Shown here piece after piece: positions 46,961 through 55,263 of a stretch of DNA of 64,000 nt; position 1 is the first letter of the stretch, and every line of letters starts with the position of its first letter. This stretch comes from Flavobacterium sp. GTDB taxonomy: Bacteria; Bacteroidota; Bacteroidia; Flavobacteriales; Flavobacteriaceae. The notes under the pieces were generated by a model that did no database searches, was not told the DNA's origin, and saw nothing but the letters and a program-made list of their open reading frames with translations. Both the position numbers and the translations under genes were made by a program. The stretch lies in the NCBI GenBank assembly GCA_020403245.1, contig JADBYA010000024.1, positions 79,826 through 143,825 of the forward strand, given 5' to 3'.

Positions 46961-47434
46961 CTATTTCAAAACCACTACCCTCATAAACCTTCCATGATGC
47001 GAAATGGAAGCTGGAAATACAATAGCATTTTCGGTATTGAGCCAATTTGGAATTCCATTGGCTTTTTGAATATTATTTTGATTTTCTAAGTGTTGAATTG
47101 CTGCAAAATTCTTTTTTGTAGTAACCGCAATAGTGTATACATAATCGGGAGTGATTTCAGTTTGAGTGTAAAAAATGTTGTTGCCAAAAACTACGCTGTC
47201 AGCTTGACATTCAAACTGAATTGGATTAAAAAGGCGAATAGCACTCTGACGGTTGTAGATTTTATAGCAAGCTTCTTTCCTACTCCACAAGTTCCAAACC
47301 ATGAGTTCGGGATTATTGGAATTCAAAATAAGGTGTTGCTCTTTGTCGGTAAATAGTTTATGCAGAAAACCTTTCCGCTGCCAATTGCTATCCTGTTGTG
47401 CTAGTTCCAAATCGACTATATCGTTCCCAATCAT
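46961..47434 (-). CDS. 4'-phosphopantetheinyl transferase
   Basis: The 157-residue protein has the PPTase signatures MIGNDIVDLELA (~1-12) and WNLWSRKEACYK (~63-74), which bind CoA and magnesium. It converts apo-ACP to holo-ACP. It overlaps the ACP gene by 4 bp and is the last gene of the type III PKS cluster, so it most likely serves the adjacent ACP. The family length is short (AcpS-like size with Sfp-like motifs). Confidence 0.87.
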   Translation of the reverse strand: MIGNDIVDLELAQQDSNWQRKGFLHKLFTDKEQHLILNSNNPELMVWNLWSRKEACYKIYNRQSAIRLFNPIQFECQADSVVFGNNIFYTQTEITPDYVYTIAVTTKKNFAAIQHLENQNNIQKANGIPNWLNTENAIVFPASISHHGRFMRVVVLK

Positions 47435-47685
47435 TTTTCGGCTAATTTGGTTTCAATAATTTCCAAGGTGGCTTTAACATTGATCATTTTCTCCATCGAT
47501 TCGTTATCGATGACTATACCAAAAGCATCTTCAACATCCAATACTACATCTACTAAATTGGCTGAGTTGATTTGCAAATCGGTAATAAAATCAGTGTCTT
47601 CGGTGAGCGTATCAAAAGCTTCTTGGTTTTTAACGAATGGCTTTACAATGGTTTTTAATTTTTCAATTATCGTTTCTTTGTTCAT
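47431..47685 (-). CDS. Acyl carrier protein
   Basis: I chose the ATG at 47685 (84 residues), since the longer frame extends through the end of the KS gene. The carrier serine lies in LQINSANLVDVVLDVED (Ser41), where DSL is usual; here the D is replaced by N and L by A. The acidic helix II (DVVLDVEDAFG) is kept. The variant hints at a specialised partner set (the neighbouring KS and PPTase). It is sited 4 bp from the KS gene. Confidence 0.88.
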   Translation of the reverse strand: MNKETIIEKLKTIVKPFVKNQEAFDTLTEDTDFITDLQINSANLVDVVLDVEDAFGIVIDNESMEKMINVKATLEIIETKLAEK

Positions 47686-47689
47686 AGTT

Positions 47690-48958
47690 TTAATTGTATT
47701 TTTTAAATAGTACACAAGCATTAACGTCACCAAAACCAAAACTGGCTTTGGCTACTATATTCAGTTCTTTTTTAATTACTTGTTGTGGAATACAGTTTGC
47801 ATCGATAATGGCGGTAATCTCAGGGTGTAAATCTTCACAATTAATGTTGGGAAAAATAAACCCATGATGCAATTGCAACACCGAAGCCACACTTTCCACA
47901 CTTCCCGAAGCCGATAAACAATGGCCTACCATCGATTTCAAGGAATTGATATAAGGAAAGTCTTTCCCACTTAACTTCAAAGCTTCGCTCCAATTTTGTA
48001 TTTCCAAACCGTCTTTGGATGTTGCAGTCAAATGGCCGTTGATGGTATCAATGTCATTGGAAGCAACATTGGCATTGGCTAAAGCATCGTGTATACATCT
48101 TTTTACTGCAGTGGCATTGGGTGCCGTCATGGTTCCGCCACCACGTTGTCCACCCGAATTGATATTGCCACCTATAACTTCTCCATATATTTTGGCACCA
48201 CGAGCTATAGCACTTTCTAACTCTTCTAAAAGCAAAGCACCAGCACCACTTCCGGGTACAAATCCTGATGCTGATGCTGACATGGGTTGCGAACCTTTTT
48301 CTGGCTCGTGATTGTGTTTAAACGTACAAACTTTCATGGCGTCAAATCCACCCCAAATGTAAGGTCCCGAATCGCTAGTGCTTCCCACTAACATTCTTTT
48401 GGCTTGTCCCAATTTTATTCTTTCATATCCCATCAAAATACTTTCTGCTCCAGTTGTGCAAGCAGAAGAATTGGTGGTGACTTGATTGCCTAATCCCAAT
48501 TTACCACCAAGATAAGCGCTCACGCCACTATTCATCGTTTGGGCCACAGCTGTACTGCCTAATCTTCGTGTTTGGAATTCATCAATCTTGTATATGCTTT
48601 CGCGAAATTTATCAATCCCCGAAGTTCCTGTTCCAAAAATGGTTCCACTAGCCCAATCGGGTTCGTTTTGAATAGCTAAAGATAAGCCAGCATCTTGCCA
48701 AGCATCCATTCCTGCAATAACGCCATATAGAATTCCAGACGAATTGAAATTGCGCAGTTCTAATTCGGTGAAATAGTGTAATGAAAGTTCGGTTGTGATT
48801 TCAGGTTTACCCGCAATTTGACACGAAAATTGAAGCCGTTCCAACTCAGCATCGTGCTTTATTCCTGAAATGCCTTGTTGAATAGCATTTGTAAACGCGT
48901 CAAGTCCCACTCCATTGGGAGCAACAATACCAAGACCAGTTATGACGACTCTTTTCAT
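47690..48958 (-). CDS. Beta-ketoacyl-ACP synthase (FabF-like)
   Basis: This 422-residue condensing enzyme has the active-site cysteine in NSSACTTGAES near 167, a His in NGHLTATSKDGLE near 304 (FabF normally has HGTST), and the second His in SMVGHCLSASGSVES near 344. All three residues are present, so it should be catalytic. The HLTAT variant is what I remember from dedicated KS proteins of flavobacterial pigment and polyketide clusters. With the ACP and dehydratase it probably builds the acyl starter for the type III PKS. A hexanucleotide repeat lies just upstream of its start. Confidence 0.9.
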   Translation of the reverse strand: MKRVVITGLGIVAPNGVGLDAFTNAIQQGISGIKHDAELERLQFSCQIAGKPEITTELSLHYFTELELRNFNSSGILYGVIAGMDAWQDAGLSLAIQNEPDWASGTIFGTGTSGIDKFRESIYKIDEFQTRRLGSTAVAQTMNSGVSAYLGGKLGLGNQVTTNSSACTTGAESILMGYERIKLGQAKRMLVGSTSDSGPYIWGGFDAMKVCTFKHNHEPEKGSQPMSASASGFVPGSGAGALLLEELESAIARGAKIYGEVIGGNINSGGQRGGGTMTAPNATAVKRCIHDALANANVASNDIDTINGHLTATSKDGLEIQNWSEALKLSGKDFPYINSLKSMVGHCLSASGSVESVASVLQLHHGFIFPNINCEDLHPEITAIIDANCIPQQVIKKELNIVAKASFGFGDVNACVLFKKYN

Positions 48959-48963
48959 TTCAA

Positions 48964-49058
48964 ATTCAATTACAATGTCAATGTCAATTTCAATGTCAAT
49001 ATCAATGTCAATATCAATGTCAATATCAAATACGATAGCATTTACAATGTCAATTTCA
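48964..49058. repeat. TCAATG/TCAATA/TCAATT hexanucleotide repeat
   Basis: About ten 6-bp units lie between the dehydratase and KS genes, directly upstream of the KS ATG on the minus strand (read there as ATTGAC/ATTGAT units). Unit number could vary by slippage and alter translation spacing. Confidence 0.85.
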
Positions 49059-49061
49059 AGT

Positions 49062-49490
49062 TTATTTTATTATTCCGGCAATGCTTCCGCTACAGACTTC
49101 ATCACCGCGTTCATTTCTCATGGTTACTTTGCATTTTAATTTTCCAAAACGAAAATAGACTTTCTCTGAAATAACTGTTACTTTTTCATTGGGGAAAACT
49201 GGTTGTAAAAATTCTATTTCACTTGATGTTAAGGCAATTACAGTATCATTAGTACATGTTTTATTTAATAGATAAATCCCCAAACAAACCACACCTATTT
49301 GCGCCATCGTTTCCGTCAAGATAACACCTGGAGTAATAGGATTGTCTTTGAAATGTCCTTTATAAAAATCCAAACTTTCATCAAATGTAAAATGACCAAC
49401 CAATCCATTTTCATTGATGCTCGTTATTTCATCAACAAACAAAAAGGGTTTGGAGTACGGTAATAATGTTATGATTTCGTGACTTTCCAT
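49062..49490 (-). CDS. FabZ-like hotdog dehydratase
   Basis: The 142-residue protein has the FabZ/FabA motif GHFKDNPITPGVILTETMAQ (~44-63) with the catalytic His and Glu. FabZ enzymes dehydrate beta-hydroxyacyl-ACP. It overlaps neither neighbour and lies 3 bp after the type III PKS gene. In this cluster it should finish the reductive cycle of the acyl chain, although no ketoreductase is encoded nearby, so the cell's FabG may be shared. Confidence 0.88.
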   Translation of the reverse strand: MESHEIITLLPYSKPFLFVDEITSINENGLVGHFTFDESLDFYKGHFKDNPITPGVILTETMAQIGVVCLGIYLLNKTCTNDTVIALTSSEIEFLQPVFPNEKVTVISEKVYFRFGKLKCKVTMRNERGDEVCSGSIAGIIK

Positions 49491-49493
49491 AAC

Positions 49494-50546
49494 TCAAAAT
49501 TCTAACAATACTCGTTGAGCCGAAAATCCGGGACCGAAACTGAGCATCAATCCTTTTTCTCCTTTCGCTGGTTGATTATCCATAATACGTTCTAGAACAT
49601 AAAGAACTGTCGCGCTCGACATATTGCCATACAATCGTAGCACTTCTTTTGTATCATCAATATTTTTACCTAAATCGCCAAACAAATCTTCCACGGTTTG
49701 CACTATTTTTTTTCCTCCTGGATGAAAAATTAAATGGTCGATATCGTTTATACTTAAATTATTATTTTCCAAAAAAGGATGAATAATGTCAGGAAAATGA
49801 GATGCTATAATTTCGGGTACTTCAATATCCAAGACCATTTGCAATCCCATATTCGTCAATTTGAAACCCATCATGTGAATGTTGTCATAAAAGTGATACA
49901 TGGCTTCATCAACAATTTCGGGACCTTCGTCCTCATCATAGGATGAAAGCAAAACACATGCAGCACCATCGCCAAAAATTGCCGCACTCACAATATTAGC
50001 CATTGAATAATCATTCAACTGAAACGTAGCCGTGGGACTTTCAACCGCAATAACGGCAGCTCTTTTACCCGGATTGGCTTTTAGGAAGTTTTTGGCATAG
50101 ATAATACCCGATATTCCTGCAGCGCAACCCATTTCGGTTACGGGTAAACGAACGATGTCTTGGCACAATTGTACTTTATTAATCAAATACGCATCAAGTG
50201 ACGGAATCATAATTCCGGTGCAACTCACGGTGATGATAAAATCCAAATCGGTTGGTTTCCAATTGGCTTTTGCTAATGCTTTCACCAAAACCTTTTCGCC
50301 TAAATCAATCATCTCCCGAACATAAATGTCATTGCGTGACTCAAAAGAAGTATTGGTAAACACTTCGATTGGATCCATAATGGAATACCGTTTGTCCACC
50401 AATGCGCCTTCAAAAATCTTTTTCACTTTCCTAATAAACCGCTCGTCTTGCCCATGAAGCCAAGTGTCTAGAAACGGGAGAATTTCTTCTGTGTTTCTAG
50501 AGTACTTGGGTAATTGCTTGGCAACTGTTTTTATTTTTACACTCAT
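49494..50546 (-). CDS. Type III polyketide synthase (chalcone synthase-like)
   Basis: This 350-residue enzyme carries the triad of the family: Cys in TEMGCAAGISG near 139, His in IFHPGGKKIVQ near 273, and Asn in YGNMSSATVLYVLE near 303. Bacterial members extend acyl-CoA or acyl-ACP starters with malonyl-CoA to give alkylresorcinols or alkylpyrones. Flanked by methyltransferase and FAD oxidoreductase genes, it parallels the Streptomyces srsA-srsB-srsC set for phenolic lipids. The product is inferred from that parallel. A hexamer repeat precedes its start. Confidence 0.92.
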   Translation of the reverse strand: MSVKIKTVAKQLPKYSRNTEEILPFLDTWLHGQDERFIRKVKKIFEGALVDKRYSIMDPIEVFTNTSFESRNDIYVREMIDLGEKVLVKALAKANWKPTDLDFIITVSCTGIMIPSLDAYLINKVQLCQDIVRLPVTEMGCAAGISGIIYAKNFLKANPGKRAAVIAVESPTATFQLNDYSMANIVSAAIFGDGAACVLLSSYDEDEGPEIVDEAMYHFYDNIHMMGFKLTNMGLQMVLDIEVPEIIASHFPDIIHPFLENNNLSINDIDHLIFHPGGKKIVQTVEDLFGDLGKNIDDTKEVLRLYGNMSSATVLYVLERIMDNQPAKGEKGLMLSFGPGFSAQRVLLEF

Positions 50547-50550
50547 ATTT

Positions 50551-50815
50551 TTTCAATTTCAATGGCAATGGCAAATTCAATGGCAATGGCAATGGCAAAT
50601 TCAATATCAATATCAATCAACCTTAAACTTTTAAACAACTTTAAACCTTTAAACAACCTTAAACTTTTAAACAACTTTAAACCTTTAAACAACTTTAAAC
50701 CTTTAAACAACCTTAAACTTTTAAACAACTTTAAACCTTTAAACAACCTTAAACTTATAAACAACTTTAAACTTTTAAACAACCTTAAACTTTTAAACAA
50801 CTCGAAACCTTAAAC
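50551..50815. repeat. Hexamer repeat plus TTTAAAC-type tandem repeat upstream of the type III PKS
   Basis: From 50551 to ~50618 CAATGG/CAATAT hexamers, then to 50815 about eleven units of AAACAACTTTAAAC(C/T)TT in tandem. The region separates the methyltransferase and PKS genes; ORFs called across it simply translate the repeats. Confidence 0.85.
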
Positions 50816-50817
50816 CT

Positions 50818-51531
50818 TTAAACCTTTATAATAATCCATTGATAGCGAAAAGCCCATTTCCATTGGATGCTATAGTTTTTAAAATTTGCTTTTTTTGAAA
50901 ACTGTTCTAATTCATCTTTTTTAAAACCTCTTAATATCGAGGTTAATCCATCTTCTCTCGACATAGCATTTAATCGAAACACAAAACATAATGCTTGAAA
51001 TAATCGATACGCAATACTATTTCTATGCAAATCATTAATCACAATCCCGATACTGGCATTCTTATAAAACAATTGCATCAAAGTTACGATTTCCTCGTCT
51101 TTAAAATGATGTAACGTCAATGTACAAAGTACGATATCATATTTCAACGATTGAAACCATTCCCCAAAAATATCTTCACAACGGTAACTGAGGTTATCAT
51201 ATTCTTTTGACAATTGTTCAGCATGGCTAATCGTAAAAGAGTTGGCATCAATGCCTATTAACTGGAAATGATAACCTTTTTGTTTTCCATATTTTGCCAA
51301 CGTTCTCAACATATCGCCATTACCACAACCTACATCTACTATCGTTATTTCCGTTGCTTTGGGAATTGCTTTCAGCAAACTTTGAACACCTTGTAAAGTT
51401 AGTTGGTTACCACCTAAAAGTTGGTTTATTTTGGCAATTTTATCCAAAGCATTTCGCAATTCTTCTCCTTCCATGGCAAAATCATCCATAATTTCGGGTT
51501 CGTTTGTTCTATGTTTTGTGTTTACCATCAT
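50818..51531 (-). CDS. Class I SAM-dependent methyltransferase
   Basis: The 237-residue protein has the SAM-binding motif VDVGCGNGDMLRTLAKYG (~61-78), an acidic loop GIDANSFT, and motif IV-like DIVLCTLTLHHFKDE. It starts directly after the flavoprotein gene (no gap) on the same strand. In srs-like pathways such an enzyme O-methylates the resorcinol hydroxyl. The first or second Met is possible as start (MMVNTK). Confidence 0.87.
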   Translation of the reverse strand: MMVNTKHRTNEPEIMDDFAMEGEELRNALDKIAKINQLLGGNQLTLQGVQSLLKAIPKATEITIVDVGCGNGDMLRTLAKYGKQKGYHFQLIGIDANSFTISHAEQLSKEYDNLSYRCEDIFGEWFQSLKYDIVLCTLTLHHFKDEEIVTLMQLFYKNASIGIVINDLHRNSIAYRLFQALCFVFRLNAMSREDGLTSILRGFKKDELEQFSKKANFKNYSIQWKWAFRYQWIIIKV

Positions 51532-52680
51532 TTAATTGTCAATAATAATGGGTTTCCCATGGGTTTTCTTGATGATACTCGTTAACAGAAAAGGTGCTAT
51601 GATGATTATACGATATAAATAATCAGAAAGTGTTGGTTTTAATAGAATGTTTGCTAATACTCTCCCTGTTTTTAATCGGGATTTGAAGGTTTTGTTCCAT
51701 TGTTTGGTATAGGTTTCTTCCAATGATTCTCTTGTCTTTAAGCGTTGGTTTATAAAGTCATTTACAACTTCGGCAGCTATTTTAGCACTGTGAATTGCCA
51801 TTGCCATTCCGTTGCCGCATAACGGATGAATTAGTCCGGCGGTGTCGCCTATCATTAAAATATGATTTTCAACGGGACTTTTTTTCTCAAAAGAAATTTG
51901 GCTAATGGTTAGTGGTTTTAGACTCCTCAATTGCTCTTGGAATGACAAAGTTGAAGTAGTAAAAATCTCTTTTAAATATGGATTTTGTTCTAACACTTGT
52001 TTCTGAAATTCGGTGCTGTTTTTATATACTTTAAAACTTTCGTAACTGGCTAAATAACAAATATTGATTTTGTTGTCTTCTACTTTAGAAACACCACAAT
52101 AGCCACCGTTGAAATTATGCAAACCCACAACATCGTTAGGAAATTCTCCTTCATAATGCGCTTTAACGGCTAACCATGGTGATTTTTTTTGGATAAAGTT
52201 TCTGTTTAAATTAATATCAATATTCGAACGTTTGCCAAAAGCACCAAGAACAATAGTAGGTTTTAAACGATTTCCTTCAGCAGTAGTAATAGTGAATTTA
52301 TCTTTTTCAAAATAGATTGTATCGACTGTTTCCTGAATTACTTGACAACCGTTTTCTATGGCTTTTTGAAACAAATAATTATCTAAAGTATACCGACTGA
52401 TACCAAATCCACCTAAAGGCAACGTGGTATTGATGGTTTTGCCTGAAGAAGTGGAGAACTGAAGTTTGTTGATGTGTGTCGGGTGTAACTCTTCTATGGA
52501 AATGTTTAACCACTTGAGATAAGGCAACACTTCGTTGGAGATGTATTCGCCACAGACTTTATGTTTTGGGTAGGCGTTCTTTTCGATGAGTGTTACCGGA
52601 ATGTTTAGTTTGCGCAAATGAATAGCGGCAGTCAATCCAGCTAAACCTCCACCAATAATAAAAACTTCCTTTTCTTTCAT
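51532..52680 (-). CDS. FAD-dependent oxidoreductase (geranylgeranyl-reductase/hydroxylase family)
   Basis: This 382-residue flavoprotein has GGGLAGLTAAIHLRK at ~7-21 for FAD, the family motif HKVCGEYIS (~40-48), and the second FAD site MIGDTAGLIHPLCGNGMAMA (~281-300). Relatives reduce isoprenoid chains or hydroxylate aromatic rings. In the cluster context a ring hydroxylase (as SrsC) that leads to a hydroquinone is likely. It is the first gene of the operon. Two nested palindromes lie upstream. Confidence 0.88.
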   Translation of the reverse strand: MKEKEVFIIGGGLAGLTAAIHLRKLNIPVTLIEKNAYPKHKVCGEYISNEVLPYLKWLNISIEELHPTHINKLQFSTSSGKTINTTLPLGGFGISRYTLDNYLFQKAIENGCQVIQETVDTIYFEKDKFTITTAEGNRLKPTIVLGAFGKRSNIDINLNRNFIQKKSPWLAVKAHYEGEFPNDVVGLHNFNGGYCGVSKVEDNKINICYLASYESFKVYKNSTEFQKQVLEQNPYLKEIFTTSTLSFQEQLRSLKPLTISQISFEKKSPVENHILMIGDTAGLIHPLCGNGMAMAIHSAKIAAEVVNDFINQRLKTRESLEETYTKQWNKTFKSRLKTGRVLANILLKPTLSDYLYRIIIIAPFLLTSIIKKTHGKPIIIDN

Positions 52681-52774
52681 AATTACGTAAATTTAGAAAA
52701 AGGAATGGAAGTAGTGTTATATAATTCTGTTAAAGTAATTTAATTTTTATTATCTGTAACCTATAAATAAGCAT

Positions 52775-52916
52775 CAGGTCGCTCCGATGGAGCTATACTT
52801 TCAAAAAAATTCCATTTTATACAAACAGTTCCTCCCGAACTAAAATAGCTCCTTTAGGAACTGTATGTTTGTAAAAAAGGTGTTAGTCAAAAAACTAGCT
52901 CCAGAGGAGCGACCTG
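52775..52916. repeat. 142-bp nested palindromic element (MITE- or REP-like)
   Basis: Outer arms CAGGTCGCTCCGATGGAGCT (52775-52794) and AGCTCCAGAGGAGCGACCTG (52897-52916) and inner arms 52815-52833 with 52856-52877 (TACAAACAGTTCCT / AGGAACTGTATGTTTGTA) form one long hairpin. GC-rich outer ends stand out against the AT-rich flanks. The GGTCGCTCC...GGAGCGACC type is common in Bacteroidota gaps and may be moved by a trans-acting transposase. Confidence 0.75.
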
Positions 52917-52965
52917 TCCATATACATTATAAATATTGGGTAAAAAAAAGAGGTGTATTAATTCA

Positions 52966-54873
52966 CTACACTTTCGCATTCTTTATTTCGTCCACGATTT
53001 CAGGATTTAAGAGTGTGGATGTATCGCCAAAATTGGAGTAATCGCCTTCGGCTATTTTTCTTAAAATGCGTCGCATGATTTTTCCGGAGCGTGTTTTAGG
53101 TAAACCAGAAACAAATTGGATTTTATCGAGTTTGGCGATAGGGCCAATTTGATCTGAGATTAATTGGTTGATTTCTTTAGCCAAATTGTCTTTGTCTCGA
53201 GTTTCTCCAACTTCTTTTAAGATAACAAAACCATACAAGGCGTTGCCTTTTACATCGTGCGGGAAACCTACAATGGCGCTTTCGGCAACCGCTGGATGTT
53301 CGTTGATGGCATCTTCTATGGGTGCGGTTCCAAGATTGTGTCCAGAAACTATGATCACATCATCTACCCTACCGGTTATTCGGTAATAACCCACTTCATC
53401 GCGAAGTGCTCCATCGCCAGTGAAATATTTTCCTGGGAAAGCCGTAAAATAGGTTTCTTTATACCGCTGATGATCGCCCCAAATGGTTCTGGCTATAGAT
53501 GGCCATGGAAACTTGATGCACAAACTTCCTGTTACTTGATTGCCTTCAATCTCGTTGCGCAATTCATCCATCAAAACGGGTTGAATTCCTGGTAAAGGCA
53601 ACGATGCATACGTTGGTTTTGTGGGCGTAACAAAAGCTACCGGAGAAATCATTATGCCACCCGTTTCGGTTTGCCACCACGTATCGACTAGTGGACAACG
53701 CTTTCCGCCAACGTGGTCATTGTACCAATGCCAAGCTTCTTCATTGATAGGTTCACCTACCGAGCCAATTACTCGCAATGATTGTAATGGATATTTTTGC
53801 ACATAGTCTAAGCTTTCTTTGGCCAACGCACGAATGGCTGTGGGTGCGGTATAAAACTGTGTTACTTTGTGTTTTTCGATTACTTCCCAAAAACGGCTGT
53901 GGTTGGGATAAGAAGGTATGCCTTCAAAAAGCACTGTTGTTGCCCCATTTAATAATGGACCGTATAGGATATAGGAATGACCTGTTATCCAACCGATATC
54001 GGCAGTACACCAAAAAATATCGTTTTCTTCATAGTTAAAAACATTTTTAAAAGTATAAGCGGTATAGACCATATAACCCGCTGTGGTGTGTACCATTCCT
54101 TTTGGTTTTCCTGTAGAACCCGATGTATAGAGTATGAATAATGGGTCTTCGGCATCCATAATTTCGGCAACGTTATTGGGGATGGCTTCCTCTAATAATG
54201 GTTGTAACCAAAGGTCGCGTCCTTCTTTCATGGTTACTGCTGTGTTGGTTCTTTTGACTACCAAAACTTTCTCTACACTTGGTGTTTTTTCTAACGCTTC
54301 GTCTATAATTCCTTTTAGATCAATGGATTTATTGCCTCTATAACTTCCATCGGAAGTAATCACCCATTTGCATTGGCAATCGTTAATCCTGGCAGCTACC
54401 GCCGATGCTGAGAAACCTGCAAAAACAACAGAATGTATAGCACCAATTCTAGCGCAAGCCAAAACGGCAACTGCTAGTTCAGGTATCATAGGTAAATAAA
54501 TACAAACTCTATCACCTTTTTGAACACCTTGATTTCGGAGTACATTTGCCATTTTTGAAACCCTGGCATACAATTCATTATACGAAATGTGCAAAGATGG
54601 TTCGTCAGGATTATTAGGTTCAAAGATGATGGCGGTTTTTTCACCTCTTCTGGCTAAGTGACGATCGATACAGTTTTTGGTGATATTGACTTTGGCTTCG
54701 AGAAACCATTTGAATTTAGCTTCTTGAAAGTTCATTTCAAATACTTTATCCCATTTTTGGTACCAAGTAAAGTTTTCGTCGGCTATTTTATCCCAAAACT
54801 TTCGGGGTTCGCGGACGGACTTGTTATACATTTTGAAGTAATGTTCTAGATTGTTAATCTTGAAGTAACTCAT
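52966..54873 (-). CDS. acs: Acetyl-CoA synthetase
   Basis: This 635-residue AMP-forming enzyme has the P-loop-like ILYTSGSTGKPKGMVH near 250, the A-motifs TWWQTETGG and YFTGDGALRDEVGYY, and the regulatory lysine in PKTRSGKIMRRILRK near 600, where acetylation would silence it. It makes acetyl-CoA from acetate, ATP and CoA in the cytoplasm. Length and motifs are normal. It is a single gene at the end of the core block, next to the second accessory region. Confidence 0.97.
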   Translation of the reverse strand: MSYFKINNLEHYFKMYNKSVREPRKFWDKIADENFTWYQKWDKVFEMNFQEAKFKWFLEAKVNITKNCIDRHLARRGEKTAIIFEPNNPDEPSLHISYNELYARVSKMANVLRNQGVQKGDRVCIYLPMIPELAVAVLACARIGAIHSVVFAGFSASAVAARINDCQCKWVITSDGSYRGNKSIDLKGIIDEALEKTPSVEKVLVVKRTNTAVTMKEGRDLWLQPLLEEAIPNNVAEIMDAEDPLFILYTSGSTGKPKGMVHTTAGYMVYTAYTFKNVFNYEENDIFWCTADIGWITGHSYILYGPLLNGATTVLFEGIPSYPNHSRFWEVIEKHKVTQFYTAPTAIRALAKESLDYVQKYPLQSLRVIGSVGEPINEEAWHWYNDHVGGKRCPLVDTWWQTETGGIMISPVAFVTPTKPTYASLPLPGIQPVLMDELRNEIEGNQVTGSLCIKFPWPSIARTIWGDHQRYKETYFTAFPGKYFTGDGALRDEVGYYRITGRVDDVIIVSGHNLGTAPIEDAINEHPAVAESAIVGFPHDVKGNALYGFVILKEVGETRDKDNLAKEINQLISDQIGPIAKLDKIQFVSGLPKTRSGKIMRRILRKIAEGDYSNFGDTSTLLNPEIVDEIKNAKV

Positions 54874-54914
54874 AGCACTTTTTATTTGAGCGTATAAAAG
54901 TAGTGAAAATTGTT

Positions 54915-55012
54915 TGAGGTGGTTTAAAATTGTTTAATGTGGTTTAAAGTTGTTTAAAGGTTTAAAGTGGTTTATAAGTTTAAAATGGTTTAAAATTGTT
55001 TAAAAGTTTAAA
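54915..55012. repeat. TTTAAA-type tandem repeat upstream of acs
   Basis: Units such as GTTTAAAATGGTTTAAAATT cover ~100 bp. Same family as at 2.4, 18.7-19.5 and 50.6 kb, on the other strand. The rest of the 390-bp gap (to 55263) holds no gene or obvious promoter for the recombinase. Confidence 0.75.
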
Positions 55013-55263
55013 ATAGTATTTTTATGGATTGGAGGGATTGTTGTGGATTTTTATTTGAAAAAGATTGAGTAAATATGGTATAAGCTTTTCGATTAGCTTT
55101 ACTCCTTTCGGCTACTTATCCTAGCATCCACAGCGGCAATCAATTGAAGTGACAAAAAATTATCATTAAAACTCATTGCTTTCATCAGGTTACTTTGATA
55201 AAAAAAAATCCAATTGATTCAACGTGAGCTAAAATTTAATACTTTAGTGAAATATTTGTTTTT

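Noticed and set aside
48875..49174. Plus-strand ORF with repeated Asn-Val or Met-Ser units
   Set aside because: Translation of the hexanucleotide repeat, antisense to KS and dehydratase genes.
50514..50813. ORFs on both strands with Leu-Lys-Asn/Phe-Lys-Ser repeats
   Set aside because: Translation of the AT-rich tandem repeat in the gap.
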